From Stramenopiles sp. TOSAG23-2 (taxonomy: Eukaryota > Sar): 37,397 nt of DNA. The stretch is taken from the NCBI GenBank assembly GCA_900128395.1, contig LT649326.1:1-37397 (forward strand). Direction: 5' to 3'. The position numbers were made by a program, and so were the translations under genes. The notes under the pieces were generated by a model. That model made no database searches and was not told the origin of the DNA. It saw nothing but the letters and a program-made list of their open reading frames with translations. Shown piece after piece: positions 1 through 9,377 of the stretch. Within the stretch, counting starts at the first letter, position 1; each line of letters opens with the position of its first letter.

Positions 1-421
1 CTTTTAATTCTTTATTTTTCAAGTCGCTTTCAAAACATTCAATAAAATTATAATATTTATTTACAAACATTTCATTGTTCATTTCCCATATATCTTTTCG
101 TTTTAACATTTGTTCCAATTCATTTTTTACATTAATATTATTATCCTTATTATTTTTTACCATCAATGCTTTTAAGAAATTTGCACCAAGATATCTTGCC
201 AATTTTCCAGAGATACAATCAGATGCAGATGATGGAATCTTTTCAATATATCCAATTAATTTTCGCATTTTTTTAACAGTTATTTTATCTTGTACGCGAG
301 TCCATCTTCTAGCTAAACGAAAGGCTGTATTTGTTGCTTTATATTTTTCATTATTTTGGCTTTTAAGATAGTTATTATTAATGTTGTTGGAGGATTGATC
401 TAATTTGCGCTTTTTATTCAT
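1..421 (-). CDS. Unknown protein, N-terminal part (cut by window edge)
   Basis: Reading the minus strand from an ATG at 421 gives about 140 codons with no stop up to the left edge, so the 3' part lies outside the window. The peptide begins MNKKRKLDQSSNNINNNYL and is rich in Lys, Asn and charged residues. A tract near residues 33-75 (TAFRLARRWTRV, KKMRKLIGYIEKIP) looks like amphipathic helix, and the remainder is predicted helical. The basic start (NKKRK) could be a nuclear signal, but that is inference. I recognise no family. The plus-strand frame over the same bases (75-371) looks like a shadow. The gene is transcribed away from the tRNA and diverges from the kinesin. Confidence 0.55.
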   Translation of the reverse strand, partial: MNKKRKLDQSSNNINNNYLKSQNNEKYKATNTAFRLARRWTRVQDKITVKKMRKLIGYIEKIPSSASDCISGKLARYLGANFLKALMVKNNKDNNINVKNELEQMLKRKDIWEMNNEMFVNKYYNFIECFESDLKNKELK

Positions 422-819
422 TGAGAATTTTGATGCAAGAATAATTATTATTGAGAGAAATTGGGCTGGGTTGATAAAAATAAAGTTGATGACTTAAAAT
501 TGATAAAGAATTGATGTATGCTAAAAGTTCATAACACTTGATGAAATGTGCAAATTTAATTTTATTTTTGATGATGCTAGGATGATAAAAAAAGAAGTGT
601 AGTGCTGTACATGTTTATAATGTATGCCAGTATGTGTATTTATTATTATTTTCGTCTTATTATTTCGATTTGATGCGCAGCAGGCATATACCATTGAGTT
701 AAGGTATTATGATGCATAAAACTATATATATCATTTTTTCACACTTTTCAATAATCAGTGAACACCATCAGTAAAGCAATTTACTTTTCACCTGAACGCA
801 ATTTGCAAATTTTGCAATT
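422..819. other. Intergenic spacer, divergent promoter region
   Basis: AT-rich spacer between the left-edge gene and tRNA-Thr. It holds short poly-A/T runs and no reading frame that looks coding. It presumably contains the minus-strand promoter and the upstream flank of the tRNA, but no specific element is recognised. Confidence 0.4.
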
Positions 820-892
820 GCCGCTATAGCTCAGTTGGTAGAGCGTAAGTTTAGTAAGCTTAAGGTCTCGAGTTCAAATCTCGATGGTGGCT
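820..892 (+). tRNA. trnT-AGU: tRNA-Thr (anticodon AGT)
   Basis: A complete cloverleaf can be drawn by eye. The acceptor stem GCCGCTA pairs with TGGTGGC (two G-T wobbles), the D arm is GCTC-AGTTGGTA-GAGC, the anticodon stem is TAAGT/GCTTA with loop TTAGTAA (anticodon AGT, Thr), and the T arm is TCGAG-TTCAAAT-CTCGA. It has no intron and no encoded CCA, as in eukaryotic nuclear tRNA genes. A34 would be deaminated to inosine to read ACU, ACC and ACA. The D-arm and T-arm sequences serve as the internal A and B boxes for RNA polymerase III. Confidence 0.93.
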
Positions 893-894
893 TC

Positions 895-924
895 AACGGA
901 AATTCCTTCCGTTAATTTCTTTTT
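895..924 (+). terminator. Pol III termination region after tRNA-Thr
   Basis: Five T residues at 920-924 (after TTTC) follow the tRNA and match the oligo-T terminator used by RNA polymerase III. Just before it, AACGGAA (895-901) and TTCCGTT (907-913) form a 7-bp inverted repeat with a 5-nt loop, so the 3' trailer could fold. The hairpin is not a required part of a Pol III terminator. Confidence 0.6.
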
Positions 925-1290
925 GGTATTTTAATGAAAATTTAACAGGAAAATACCATGGATAAAAAAATTAAGTATTTTTTTTTTGGAAAATTGCTAC
1001 AAATTTTTTTATCCCGTAAATTGATATCCCTTAAATGCACATATAGGAAAGAAAGAATAATAAGTACAATTAAATTGTATACTATTATTACCAGTAGTTT
1101 TCTTGTGTGCCGTTATAATATATACCAGACGACTGGCAGAATGCCAGAGATGATAGATAAAAAAAGAATTAAAAAATAAAATTGTATATTTACAAATATA
1201 TATTCTACATGTCAAAGTGTAAAGAACCAAATACTAAAATGCACCTCGGCATGGAAACAAATAATATATACACACCTTCGATTCACAAAC
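925..1290. other. Intergenic spacer upstream of the kinesin
   Basis: AT-rich sequence with no convincing gene. Short frames exist on both strands (for example 958-1179), but they consist of low-complexity Ile/Lys/Tyr codons. It probably carries the kinesin promoter and 5' UTR. The kinesin ATG at 1291 is the first in its frame and sits in the context AAACATGG. Confidence 0.4.
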
Positions 1291-4200
1291 ATGGCGGATG
1301 AGAAAAGAAAAACATCTAGCAGTGCTTCAGTACAAGTTGCAGTACGAATGCGATGTTTTATACATGCATATGAAATTGATAAAAAAACGGGTGTTCCACA
1401 CCCACATGTGAAAAAAATAGTACATATGGATCCACCATCAACGGTAATTACACATCCAGACACAGGGAAGGAGCATACGTTTACATACGATTATAGTTAT
1501 GATTCCTCTGATCCTAAATCAGATAACTATGCATCACAAGAAACGGTTTGGAATGATTTAGGTACAGTTGTATTGGATAACGCGTGGGATGGATATAACG
1601 TTACTTTATTTGCATATGGTCAAACTGGTTCTGGTAAAAGTTATTCAATGACTGGTGGGAATACACCAGATTCGGCAGGTATCATGCCACGTGCTACACG
1701 TGAAATTTTCCGTCGTATAAGCGAAAACAAAGATCCAGAGTTGACATATTCCGTTGAAGTCTCTATGTTGGAAGTTTATATGGAAAAAATACATGATTTA
1801 TTTGATCCAAAAAATGGTGGTAAAAATGGCTTGAAACTACGTGAAAATCCGAATATAGGTGTATACGTTCAAGGTTTAGAAGCAAGATTGGTTAAAAGTT
1901 ACGATGAGATAACAAATTGGATGGAAATAGGTATATCCAATCGTACAAAAGCGTCTACTCAAATGAATGCAGATAGTTCACGTGCACATACTTTATTAGA
2001 AGTTACGGTGAAACAAACACGTTGTAAAAAAGGTGAGAAAAAAGGTCAAGTGAAAAAAAGTAAAATTAATTTAGTGGATCTTGCCGGTAGCGAACGTTTA
2101 AATAAAACAGGTGCATCTGGGAAAACGATGAAAGAGGGACAAAAAATTAATTTATCCTTAACTACATTAGGACGTGTTATTACCCAATTAGCTATAAATT
2201 CAGATGAAACAAAAAAAGCTAGTCCAGTACCATATCGTGAAAGTAAATTAACATATTTATTGAAAAATTCTTTAGGTGGGAATAGTAAAACAATTATGAT
2301 AGCAGCGCTTGCGCCTAGTAATGTAAATTACGATGAAACACTTGGTACGTTGCGTTATGCATCACGTGCGAAAAAGATTAAAAATAAAGCTGTTGTTAAT
2401 GAAGATAGTACGACTAAATTGGTAAATAATTTAAAAGCTGAAATTGATGCATTAAAAGCACAATTAATGGGAGGTAATAATAATAATAATAATAATAATA
2501 ATGGTGGTGGTGGTGGTAAAAATGCTGATGAAGAGCGTAAAAAATGGGATGAAGAGAGAGAGGCATTGTTAGCGAAATTGAAGGAAAGTGAACAATTAGC
2601 ACAACGTGCTTCTATGACAGATGATGAGAGAGCAAAAGAAACTGCATTAGCTGCACAAGATCAAGGCATGGCGGAATTAGTTGCACAACGAGAAAAAGCA
2701 AAGAATACACCATGTTTATTGAATTTAAGTGAAGATCCGCAGATGGATGGTCGAATTATACATTTCTTAGAATATAAAAAAGATATATCATTTGGACGTA
2801 AAGATGCAAATCCACAACCAGATATTATTTTAGCCGGTTTAAATATTGCAAAGTTGCAATGCATTATACATTGTGGAAAAAATGCTAAAGCTGGGTTTAA
2901 AATTTCTAATCCTAATGGATCGAAAACGTATGTAAATGGTATACCAGTGAAAAAAGGTGCAAACGTCGATTTGAAGCCACATGATCGTATTATATTTGGT
3001 AGTAGTAATATATATCGAATACAAATACCTGGTTCATTGTTAAAAAGTAAATTAGGAAGACCGGAACATGTTACATGGACCCATGCCATTGAGGAATTGA
3101 ATCAAGGTCAAATGGCCGCATTTTCCGAGCAACATCGAGCAGAACGAGAAGAAGCAGAGCGAATGAGGAAAGAAATGGAAACGAAATTGAGGGAGATGGA
3201 ACAGATGATAAACCAAGAACGGCAAAAGGGTGGTACGTAATCAATAACCAACCGTGAACCAACTTGCACCGTGTTTGTGAAGCTACCAACCTGCACCGTC
3301 TACAACTAATCTTGCACCAGCTTCTTGACACTCACACAACCAACCTGCACCGTGTTTGTGAAGCAACCAACCTGCACCGTCTACCACTAATCTTGCCCAG
3401 CTATATATATATATACATACTACATCATAAATATATATTTTTTTTTTTTGCTCCACCAATATATATGCTTCCAACCTCCCCGTATCACTCCACCAACCTC
3501 AGGCAGGTCGTATCGCTACCAACCTCAGGCAGGACTAACACATTATAATCCATCTATCTATATTTTATACAGGTACTCGAGCCGCTGAATTAGAGGCACA
3601 ATTGGAGGAGCAACGCGAAAGGGCAGAACGATTGCAGCGTAGAAAAGCAAAGGAAGCACAGCAAGGTACTCGAGCCGCTGAATTAGAGGCACAATTGGAG
3701 GAGCAACGCGAAAGGGCAGAACGATTGCAGCGTAGAAAAGCAAAGGAAGCACAGCAACGATCGTTGATGGATCAACAATTGTTAAAAGCAATTGGTATGG
3801 TAGAAGAAGCAAATTCAATAGCACTTGAATTGGACCAAGGCATGTGCTTTAGTATTAAATTACGCGTGAACCAATCGCAAGCTGTTAGGGAAGCTACGGA
3901 GGATGATTTCGTAGCTGAAAAAGAAGTACATATTAAAGTAGATTATGATAAAGTAAATGTGCCATCTGCCATGTGGGAATATGAATCAAAATTTGTCAAT
4001 CGTCTATATTCAATGCGCGAATTGTATCAAGATTATGTCGATGTTGGTCGTAACTTATCAATGATTATGGACAATCTTCCAGTAGAAGACAACCCATTTA
4101 TTGATGATGCGACAGATCAATCCATTGGCAAAGCATTGATATATTTAGAACCATTAATGTACTTAATGGATGTTGAGGAACGCACATCGATTTATGATTT

Positions 4201-4846
4201 TAAAGGAAAATCAATGGGTGATTTAAGTGTAGAAATACGAGTATATGCAAATGAGCAATGTACAAAACGATTTGGAGAAATTGAAATGAGCGATGGTGTT
4301 GAAGATGAATTAACCATGTTGGCAGGTAATACTATTTACATCGCGGTGTTTGTTGATAAAGCACAAGGTTTACCACCTGAATTAAGTCGTGATGTATATG
4401 TTAAATTTTCATTTTGGCCTGCAGAAGGAAATGCATATGAAATACCACGATGTAAGACAAAAACTATTAATCCTGTTTTTAACCATACAAAAGTATTTGC
4501 CATTCGTGTTACAGATGATTTTATTAAACATGTACAACAAACTGCATTAGAATTTGATGTGATGGGAAGTGGTGGTGATGATAATCATAATAATATCAAT
4601 ATGACACGAAATGGTATTGGTGGCAGTATGTCAGGTAATAATACCATGGCTGGTAATAAATATAATGAGGATGATAAGAAACGTATTGCAGAATTGGAAG
4701 CACAAGTTGCGGAAATGAAACGTCAAGAAGAAGAGATGAAAAAAATGCAAAATAAATTAATGTCTCACCCAGAAGCAAAAAAACATGTACAAGCAGCACT
4801 GGAAGTTGCTGGAGTTGATAATTCAAAAGTATGTGTTGTTATGTAA
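1291..4846 (+). CDS. Kinesin-3 family motor with FHA and C2-like domains and C-terminal CaaX box (two exons)
   Basis: Exons are 1291-3232 and 3573-4846; the joined product is about 1071 residues. The motor domain (residues ~13-370) shows the P-loop GQTGSGKS (110-117), switch I NADSSRAH (~227-233) and switch II VDLAGSE (~262-268). SSRAH replaces the usual SSRSH. A poly-Asn/Gly linker follows, then LLNLSEDP and an FHA domain (~475-580), the order typical of kinesin-3 (KIF1/Unc-104) vesicle motors. Exon 2 encodes a Glu/Arg/Gln coiled coil containing a perfect 31-residue duplication. It continues with a C2-like region (NTIYIAVFVDKAQGLP onward), a second coiled coil and the end SKVCVVM. CVVM fits a CaaX prenylation box. 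The splice joint G|GT is in phase; without splicing the frame ends at TAA 3238-3240, giving 649 residues. Cargo is unknown; membrane anchoring is inferred. The family assignment is confident and the gene structure is likely. Confidence 0.9.
3233..3572 (+). other. Intron of the kinesin gene
   Basis: The donor is G|GTACGT at 3232/3233 and the acceptor TTTTATACAG ends at 3572, 340 nt in all. The intron contains stops in the kinesin frame. Splicing joins the phase-1 G of exon 1 to GT of exon 2, giving an uninterrupted frame through GTRAAELEAQ. A pyrimidine-rich, A-interspersed stretch (3549-3570) precedes the acceptor. The intron interior is unusually repetitive. Confidence 0.75.
3257..3402 (+). 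repeat. Imperfect tandem repeat inside the kinesin intron
   Basis: A unit of about 66 bp beginning AACCAACYTGCACCGTG occurs at 3257-3322 and again at 3338-3402 (offset 81 bp) with only a few mismatches. Within each unit the word ACCAACCTGCACCGT recurs. Farther on (3491-3536) a shorter pair built on ACCAACCTCAGGCAGG occurs. The intron has therefore grown by local duplication. Confidence 0.8.
3572..3757 (+). repeat. Perfect 93-bp tandem duplication at the start of kinesin exon 2
   Basis: Bases 3572-3664 and 3665-3757 are identical by eye. Each encodes 31 residues (GTRAAELEAQ ... AKEAQQ), so the frame is kept and the coiled coil is lengthened by a multiple near four heptads. Both copies begin with GGTACTCGAG preceded by A, so both junctions read AG|GT. 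Confidence 0.9.
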
Positions 4847-5059
4847 TATATATGTGTACGAAACTTCGTATAATATTGTACAAGATCCTCTTGTTTGGCA
4901 ATGCTTTGAAAAAATGGGGTGGTATGATATGTGTGTATGATAATATTTAAATTTAACGCACATCATTAATTTATACTTTTTTTAAGTAAATTTACGAAGC
5001 TCACAGCAGCAAATTCCTACTTCCATGGGGATATATATCCTCTTTTCGTATTTTTTTTT

Positions 5060-5692
5060 TTACAATCCTGTTGTCTTTACAACTTTAGTTGCTATTAATC
5101 CAAGCATCCATTTAGGCGCAGGTAGACCAATTTGTACCATATTTTTAAATGCTTCCAATGACATACCTGAAAATATACCATTATTATCATCACCAGTTTT
5201 CACAATTAATGCATAGAAATCATTATTGTTTTTTCCAGAAACAGGTTGAAAACGCCATCCTATATGTGTATTCTTTCCGTTACAATCACTGCAAATTAAA
5301 ATTGACCAACGATAATTAACAAACCAACTATCCAAACCTTGTTTATCGTCAACTTCGATATCAATAACTTCATTTAAATTTGGTAGACTGGATTGCAATA
5401 CTATCTTAAATGGCAATTGCAAAGAACTAATACGTTCTGGCTGTTTAAATTGATAAATTGGTACGGTAAATTCAGCAATTTTCACTTTTTCCATTGATAA
5501 GAATGTATCTGGTTGCAATTGTGTTGGCGATACAATAGTATTTTTTGCTTGAAGAGCTTGTGCTGTACATAAACATTGACCATTATTCGAAGACATATGT
5601 GGATTTGGTATTGGTTTCACTGTACTAGCAGCGAATGTATTTGTGAAACATATTGTCGCAATGATATATAATATTATTGTTAAACGATTCAT
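5060..5692 (-). CDS. Secreted single-domain CULT (cereblon-type thalidomide-binding fold) protein
   Basis: 210 residues. The start NRLTIILYIIATICFTNTFA is a clear signal peptide with cleavage likely after ~21, so the product should be secreted or lumenal. The mature part matches the CULT domain. It has an SWF..Y.W block (W123, W129), then CSDC (C134, C137) and HIGWRF (W146), aligning with the cereblon C-terminal region in which three tryptophans form the glutarimide/uridine pocket and four cysteines hold zinc. C40 and C42 (CLC) would supply the first cysteine pair, with CxC rather than CxxC spacing. Stand-alone secreted CULT proteins are known in eukaryotes, with no established function. It diverges from CCT1 and converges on the kinesin. 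No cereblon LON domain is present. Identification is by motif only. Confidence 0.75.
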   Translation of the reverse strand: MNRLTIILYIIATICFTNTFAASTVKPIPNPHMSSNNGQCLCTAQALQAKNTIVSPTQLQPDTFLSMEKVKIAEFTVPIYQFKQPERISSLQLPFKIVLQSSLPNLNEVIDIEVDDKQGLDSWFVNYRWSILICSDCNGKNTHIGWRFQPVSGKNNNDFYALIVKTGDDNNGIFSGMSLEAFKNMVQIGLPAPKWMLGLIATKVVKTTGL

Positions 5693-6439
5693 TTTGTTTG
5701 TTTAATGGTTCTTTGTTTTTATATGTATAATATATATATTATTGTTTCTTCTACTATATCGATATATAGACAGTAAGACTTCCATTTATTAATATTATTA
5801 TATTTGTAAATACATTTTAATCCACTTATTATTTAGACTTATGCAACAACAAAAACAACAATTATTTATTATTTTTTCTGATTCGTGCATTCTTCCGCAA
5901 CAAACGTGCAAACGTGCAAACCCCAGCAAAATTCAGCATCACCACATCACCACCTCTTTTTTCTTCTTTCTTCTTCTCGAGATCCAGAGATCCCACGGCA
6001 CAGAGGATCTTCCTATACTGTATTGTACATTTCATACAATAACGATGAAATATACTGAAATCTTAGTCATTTCCCCCCTATATCAATACCTCATCTCCTT
6101 CTATGTACATTAACATGGAGATACTATTGTTTTGCATTCTATCCCCATGTTAATGGAACCTTTAGCCAGTCAATTTGAATTCATTATTTTTTGAAAAGTT
6201 TTATCAAGTTTTATCCCTATATATATAGTGCCCTCTACCACCAGGTTAATACTATTTAGTATTACAAACATATAGATTATTTAGAGTTTAAATATTTTAA
6301 AAATATAATATAGAACAACACAAACATATCTATCTATCTATATCTATATATATATTATTCAAATTATTTGAAGAAGCATTATATATATATATATATATAA
6401 TAAGAAGAACATATAAATAATAATAAATACAAATACATA
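5693..6439. promoter_or_regulatory. Divergent promoter region, CULT protein / CCT1
   Basis: 747 bases between two start codons with no convincing gene; the frame 5841-6113 is low-complexity. It holds a perfect 10-bp inverted repeat, ATTAACATGG at 6109-6118 and CCATGTTAAT at 6145-6154, with a 26-nt loop. Near CCT1 there are TCTA/TA microsatellites (about 6330-6400). Both promoters must lie here. Confidence 0.45.
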
Positions 6440-8065
6440 ATGAGTGGACAATATTTAGGTATCGATGGAACACGGGAATCTGGACAAGATGTTAGAGAAG
6501 CAAATGTTACTGCAGCTGGTGCCATTGCTAACGTTGTAAAATCTTCTCTTGGACCAGTTGGTTTAGATAAGATGTTAGTAGACCAAATTGGTGACGTAAC
6601 CATTACCAATGATGGTGCCACGATTTTGAAGCAATTGGAAGTTGAACATCCTGCGGCGAAAGTTTTAGTAGAGTTATCTCAATTACAAGACCAAGAAGTT
6701 GGTGATGGTACAACAAGTGTTGTTATCATTGCTGCGGAGTTATTACGTCGTGCAAACCAACTTGTTAAAAATAAAATTCACCCTACTAGTATTATTGCTG
6801 GGTATCGTCTTGCAATGAAAGAAGGTGTGAAATATATCAAAAAGAACATGACTGTAGCAGCGGATACGTTAGGCCGCCAAAATTTATTAAATGCTGCAAA
6901 GACATCCATGTCCAGTAAAATTATTGGTAACGAAGAAAATTTCTTTGCTGAAATGGTTGTGAACGCTGTAACTTCAGTTAAATATACGAAAAGCAATGGA
7001 AAAATTGTATATCCCGTACGTTCTATTAACATTTTGAAAGCACATGGTCGTAGTGCTTTGGAGTCGAAATTAGTAGATGGTTATGCATTGAACGGTACAC
7101 GCAGTGCACAAGGTATGCCACGTCGTGTTGAAAATGCTAAAATTGCATTTTTGGATTTCAACATTACGAAACATCGTATGCAAATGGGAGTGGAAATTTT
7201 ATTGAATAATCCAGGTGAAGCAGAAAAAATTATGCAACGTGAGAAAGATATTACGAAAGAAAGAATTCAAAAATTATTAGCTGCAGGTGCCAATGTTTTT
7301 TTGACTACCAAAGGATGCGATGATATGGCACTTAAATATTTCGTAGAGGCAAAAGCAATTGCCATTCGCCGTGTGAACATCCAAGACATGAAACGTTTAG
7401 CAAAAGCTACAGGTGGTAAAATCTTGAAATCATTATCAGATATGGAAGGTGAGGAAACCATTGATCCTGCATGTTTAGGTACTGCACGTGAAGTGGTGGA
7501 GGAGAAAGTTGGTGATGGTGAATTGACATATATTAAAGGTTGCGTATCTAAACGCGCAGCTACCATTGTTCTTCGCGGTGCAAATGAATTTATGTTGGAC
7601 GAGATGGATCGTTCATTGCATGATGCATTGATGATTGTCAAACGTATGTTGGAAAGCAACACATTGACTGTTGGTGGTGGTGCAGTAGAAGCGGCATTGT
7701 CCATTTACCTTGAAAATTTTGCAACAAGTTTAGGTTCAAGGGAACAATTGGCAATTTCCGAATTTGCTGAAGCATTACTAGTTATCCCACGTACATTGGC
7801 AGTTAACGCTGCACAAGATGCGACGGAATTAGTGGCTAAATTACGCGCATACCATCATAAATCACAAACAAAAGAAGATTGTGGCGATTTGAAATGGATG
7901 GGTTTGGATTTGATCAATGGTGTTGTACGTGATAATATGAAAGCAGGTGTAGTTGAACCAGCTATTAGCAAAGTTAAAAGTATACGTTTTGCAACTGAAG
8001 CTGCGATTACAATTTTAAGAATTGATGATATGATCAAATTGAATCCACCACAACAACAACAATAA
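6440..8065 (+). CDS. CCT1: T-complex protein 1 subunit alpha (CCT1)
   Basis: 541 residues, the usual length for this subunit. CCT1 is one of eight paralogous subunits of the cytosolic group II chaperonin TRiC/CCT, an ATP-driven double ring that folds actin, tubulin and WD-repeat proteins. Visible signatures are SSLGPVGLDKMLV (35-47), ITNDGATIL (55-63) and the nucleotide-binding GDGTTS (88-93). The apical domain follows (LDFNITKHRMQMGV near 240), then the C-terminal equatorial half (TVGGGAVEAALS, about 412-423). The N-terminal GQYLGIDGTRESGQDVREANV and overall pattern fit the alpha subunit rather than other paralogues. The tail is a short Gln run (PPQQQQ). The frame is intact with no intron, and the ATG follows an AT-rich leader. 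Confidence 0.96.
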   Translation: MSGQYLGIDGTRESGQDVREANVTAAGAIANVVKSSLGPVGLDKMLVDQIGDVTITNDGATILKQLEVEHPAAKVLVELSQLQDQEVGDGTTSVVIIAAELLRRANQLVKNKIHPTSIIAGYRLAMKEGVKYIKKNMTVAADTLGRQNLLNAAKTSMSSKIIGNEENFFAEMVVNAVTSVKYTKSNGKIVYPVRSINILKAHGRSALESKLVDGYALNGTRSAQGMPRRVENAKIAFLDFNITKHRMQMGVEILLNNPGEAEKIMQREKDITKERIQKLLAAGANVFLTTKGCDDMALKYFVEAKAIAIRRVNIQDMKRLAKATGGKILKSLSDMEGEETIDPACLGTAREVVEEKVGDGELTYIKGCVSKRAATIVLRGANEFMLDEMDRSLHDALMIVKRMLESNTLTVGGGAVEAALSIYLENFATSLGSREQLAISEFAEALLVIPRTLAVNAAQDATELVAKLRAYHHKSQTKEDCGDLKWMGLDLINGVVRDNMKAGVVEPAISKVKSIRFATEAAITILRIDDMIKLNPPQQQQ

Positions 8066-8439
8066 AGGAAAAGTTGGATGGAGATGTGATGTGATTTCGT
8101 AATGTTTTACGTACATTAATATTTTAAATGTGATCTGTGTACATGAAAATTTTCAACACATTCAATTTTAAAAATAATACACACACGTGTATTTTTATAT
8201 ATAAAATATATATATATATGTTCGTAGTAATGGACAAGAGAGTATATTTAAAAAGACGGTTCGCAAGTTCCTCGAATTTTTTTAAATAACGTGCTAAAAA
8301 TTATTTTTATAAAAAAATATATACGAGAGAAGAGGGGTATAAAAAATATACACACGTCGTACGAAGCGTAAAATATTAAAAATATCTTTTTTATAATATT
8401 ATATTATATTATAATATACATATACTCTTCCTCAACACT
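8066..8439. other. Convergent 3' spacer, CCT1 / archease
   Basis: No gene seen. AT-rich sequence with scattered CpG-containing words, including CGTCGTACGAAGCGTA at about 8355-8370, a word also seen in other convergent spacers. It probably holds both 3' UTRs and polyadenylation sites. Confidence 0.4.
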
Positions 8440-8825
8440 ACCAAAAAGCATCAAATTTTTAAATATCTACAATTACATAAATTTCAGATGGTGCACCTGC
8501 TCTTTCTTGTATTTTTGCTTTGACTTTTCCATTCATTTCCTCCTCCTCATTCGTCTTCTTATTATTATCAGATGATGTATTCAATAGTACATGATTTGAA
8601 TAAATTTGCATATGGCTATATGTAATCGCTTTACCAAAAAGCATCAAATTTTTAAATATCTACAATTACATAAATTTCAGATGGTGCACCTGCTCTTTCT
8701 TGTATTTTTGCTTTGACTTTTCCATTCATTTCCTCCTCCTCATTCGTCTTCTTATTATTATCAGATGATGTATTCAATAGTACATGATTTGAATAAATTT
8801 GCATATGGCTATATGTAATCGCTTT
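8440..8825 (-). repeat. Perfect 193-bp tandem duplication of the archease 3' end
   Basis: Bases 8440-8632 and 8633-8825 are identical by eye. The upstream copy (8633-8825) is the functional C-terminal coding part and stop of archease plus a few 3' bases. The outer copy (8440-8632) repeats the last ~60 codons (KAITYSHMQIYSNH to YVIVDI) after the stop. The outer copy has no promoter-proximal start region and should be only 3' UTR or a gene fragment. Confidence 0.9.
8459..8632 (-). pseudogene. Duplicated C-terminal fragment of archease
   Basis: This is the second, downstream copy of the archease C-terminus, ending in the same EIYVIVDI-stop. It lies after the intact gene's stop, so it is unlikely to be translated. 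Its open frame (8459-8647, with MMLFG at its head) is a by-product of the 193-bp duplication. Perfect identity suggests a recent event. Confidence 0.75.
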
Positions 8826-9377
8826 CACTTCCGTGCCAACTGGTGCGTGTTTTTTTACATCAAACAATTCTCCATAACCAATTGCTTCTATATTAAATGA
8901 TTTTATATCCAATTTTGTAATGCATATATGATTGCATACAATACCTTCTCCAGAAAATAGATACAAAAATTCATTTAGATAGTTATAAAGTAAGGATAAA
9001 ATATCATGTCCCGAAGCTGTTATTTTGTATTCATTTGTTAATTCTACATTATCTAAAGTTGTTTCATATGCAAACATAGCTATGGCAACTTGCTCAAAGG
9101 ATTCTATTAAATGTTCGCCCCAAGCATGCAGTTGTACATCTGCTGGATGATCATTTGTATATTCAAACTTTGGGGAGAAGTAGGATGAGCCACCTTGTAT
9201 ATTTGTAATTAAATTATTATTATTATTATTATTATCATCTTGCTCTTCTGTTTTCAATTTTTTATCATTATTACTATCATCATTACCTTTGGTATCATTT
9301 TCTATTTGTTCTCCTTCTCTTCTTCTTCGCCTTCTTCGTGTATTATGGCGTTGTGGCAATGGGAAATTGTTCGACAT
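8652..9377 (-). CDS. ZBTB8OS: Archease (RtcB tRNA-ligase activator)
   Basis: 241 residues. Archease accelerates guanylylation and turnover of the RNA ligase RTCB, which joins tRNA exons and XBP1-type mRNAs. The core begins FEYTNDHPADVQLHAWGEHLIESFEQVAIAMF (~85 onward), where DHPADV carries the metal/ligand acidic residue and the HAWG motif is characteristic. It runs through GEGIVCNHICITKLDI, EAIGYGELFD, GTEVKAITYSHMQIY and the end YVIVDI, all typical of eukaryotic archease. Two lineage-specific parts are a basic, Asn-rich N-terminus (MSNNFPLPQRHNTRRRRRRR, ~70 extra residues) and a low-complexity insertion (SSDNNKKTNEEEEMNG) before the last strands. Both gene ends lie in tandem duplications. 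It follows LMBRD1 on the same strand with a 392-bp gap. Confidence 0.93.
   Translation of the reverse strand: MSNNFPLPQRHNTRRRRRRREGEQIENDTKGNDDSNNDKKLKTEEQDDNNNNNNNLITNIQGGSSYFSPKFEYTNDHPADVQLHAWGEHLIESFEQVAIAMFAYETTLDNVELTNEYKITASGHDILSLLYNYLNEFLYLFSGEGIVCNHICITKLDIKSFNIEAIGYGELFDVKKHAPVGTEVKAITYSHMQIYSNHVLLNTSSDNNKKTNEEEEMNGKVKAKIQERAGAPSEIYVIVDI

Noticed and set aside
958-1230. Two overlapping 73-codon frames before the kinesin
   Set aside because: Both are AT-rich low-complexity translations on opposite strands with no supporting features.
3233-3572. Reading the kinesin as two separate genes (stop at 3240, new start at about 3602)
   Set aside because: The second frame has no ATG near its start and is in phase with a good GT...AG intron; the coiled coil continues across the join.
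5841-6113. 90-codon plus-strand frame upstream of CCT1
   Set aside because: Low-complexity Gln/Phe/His codons in a promoter region, no family and no conserved motif.
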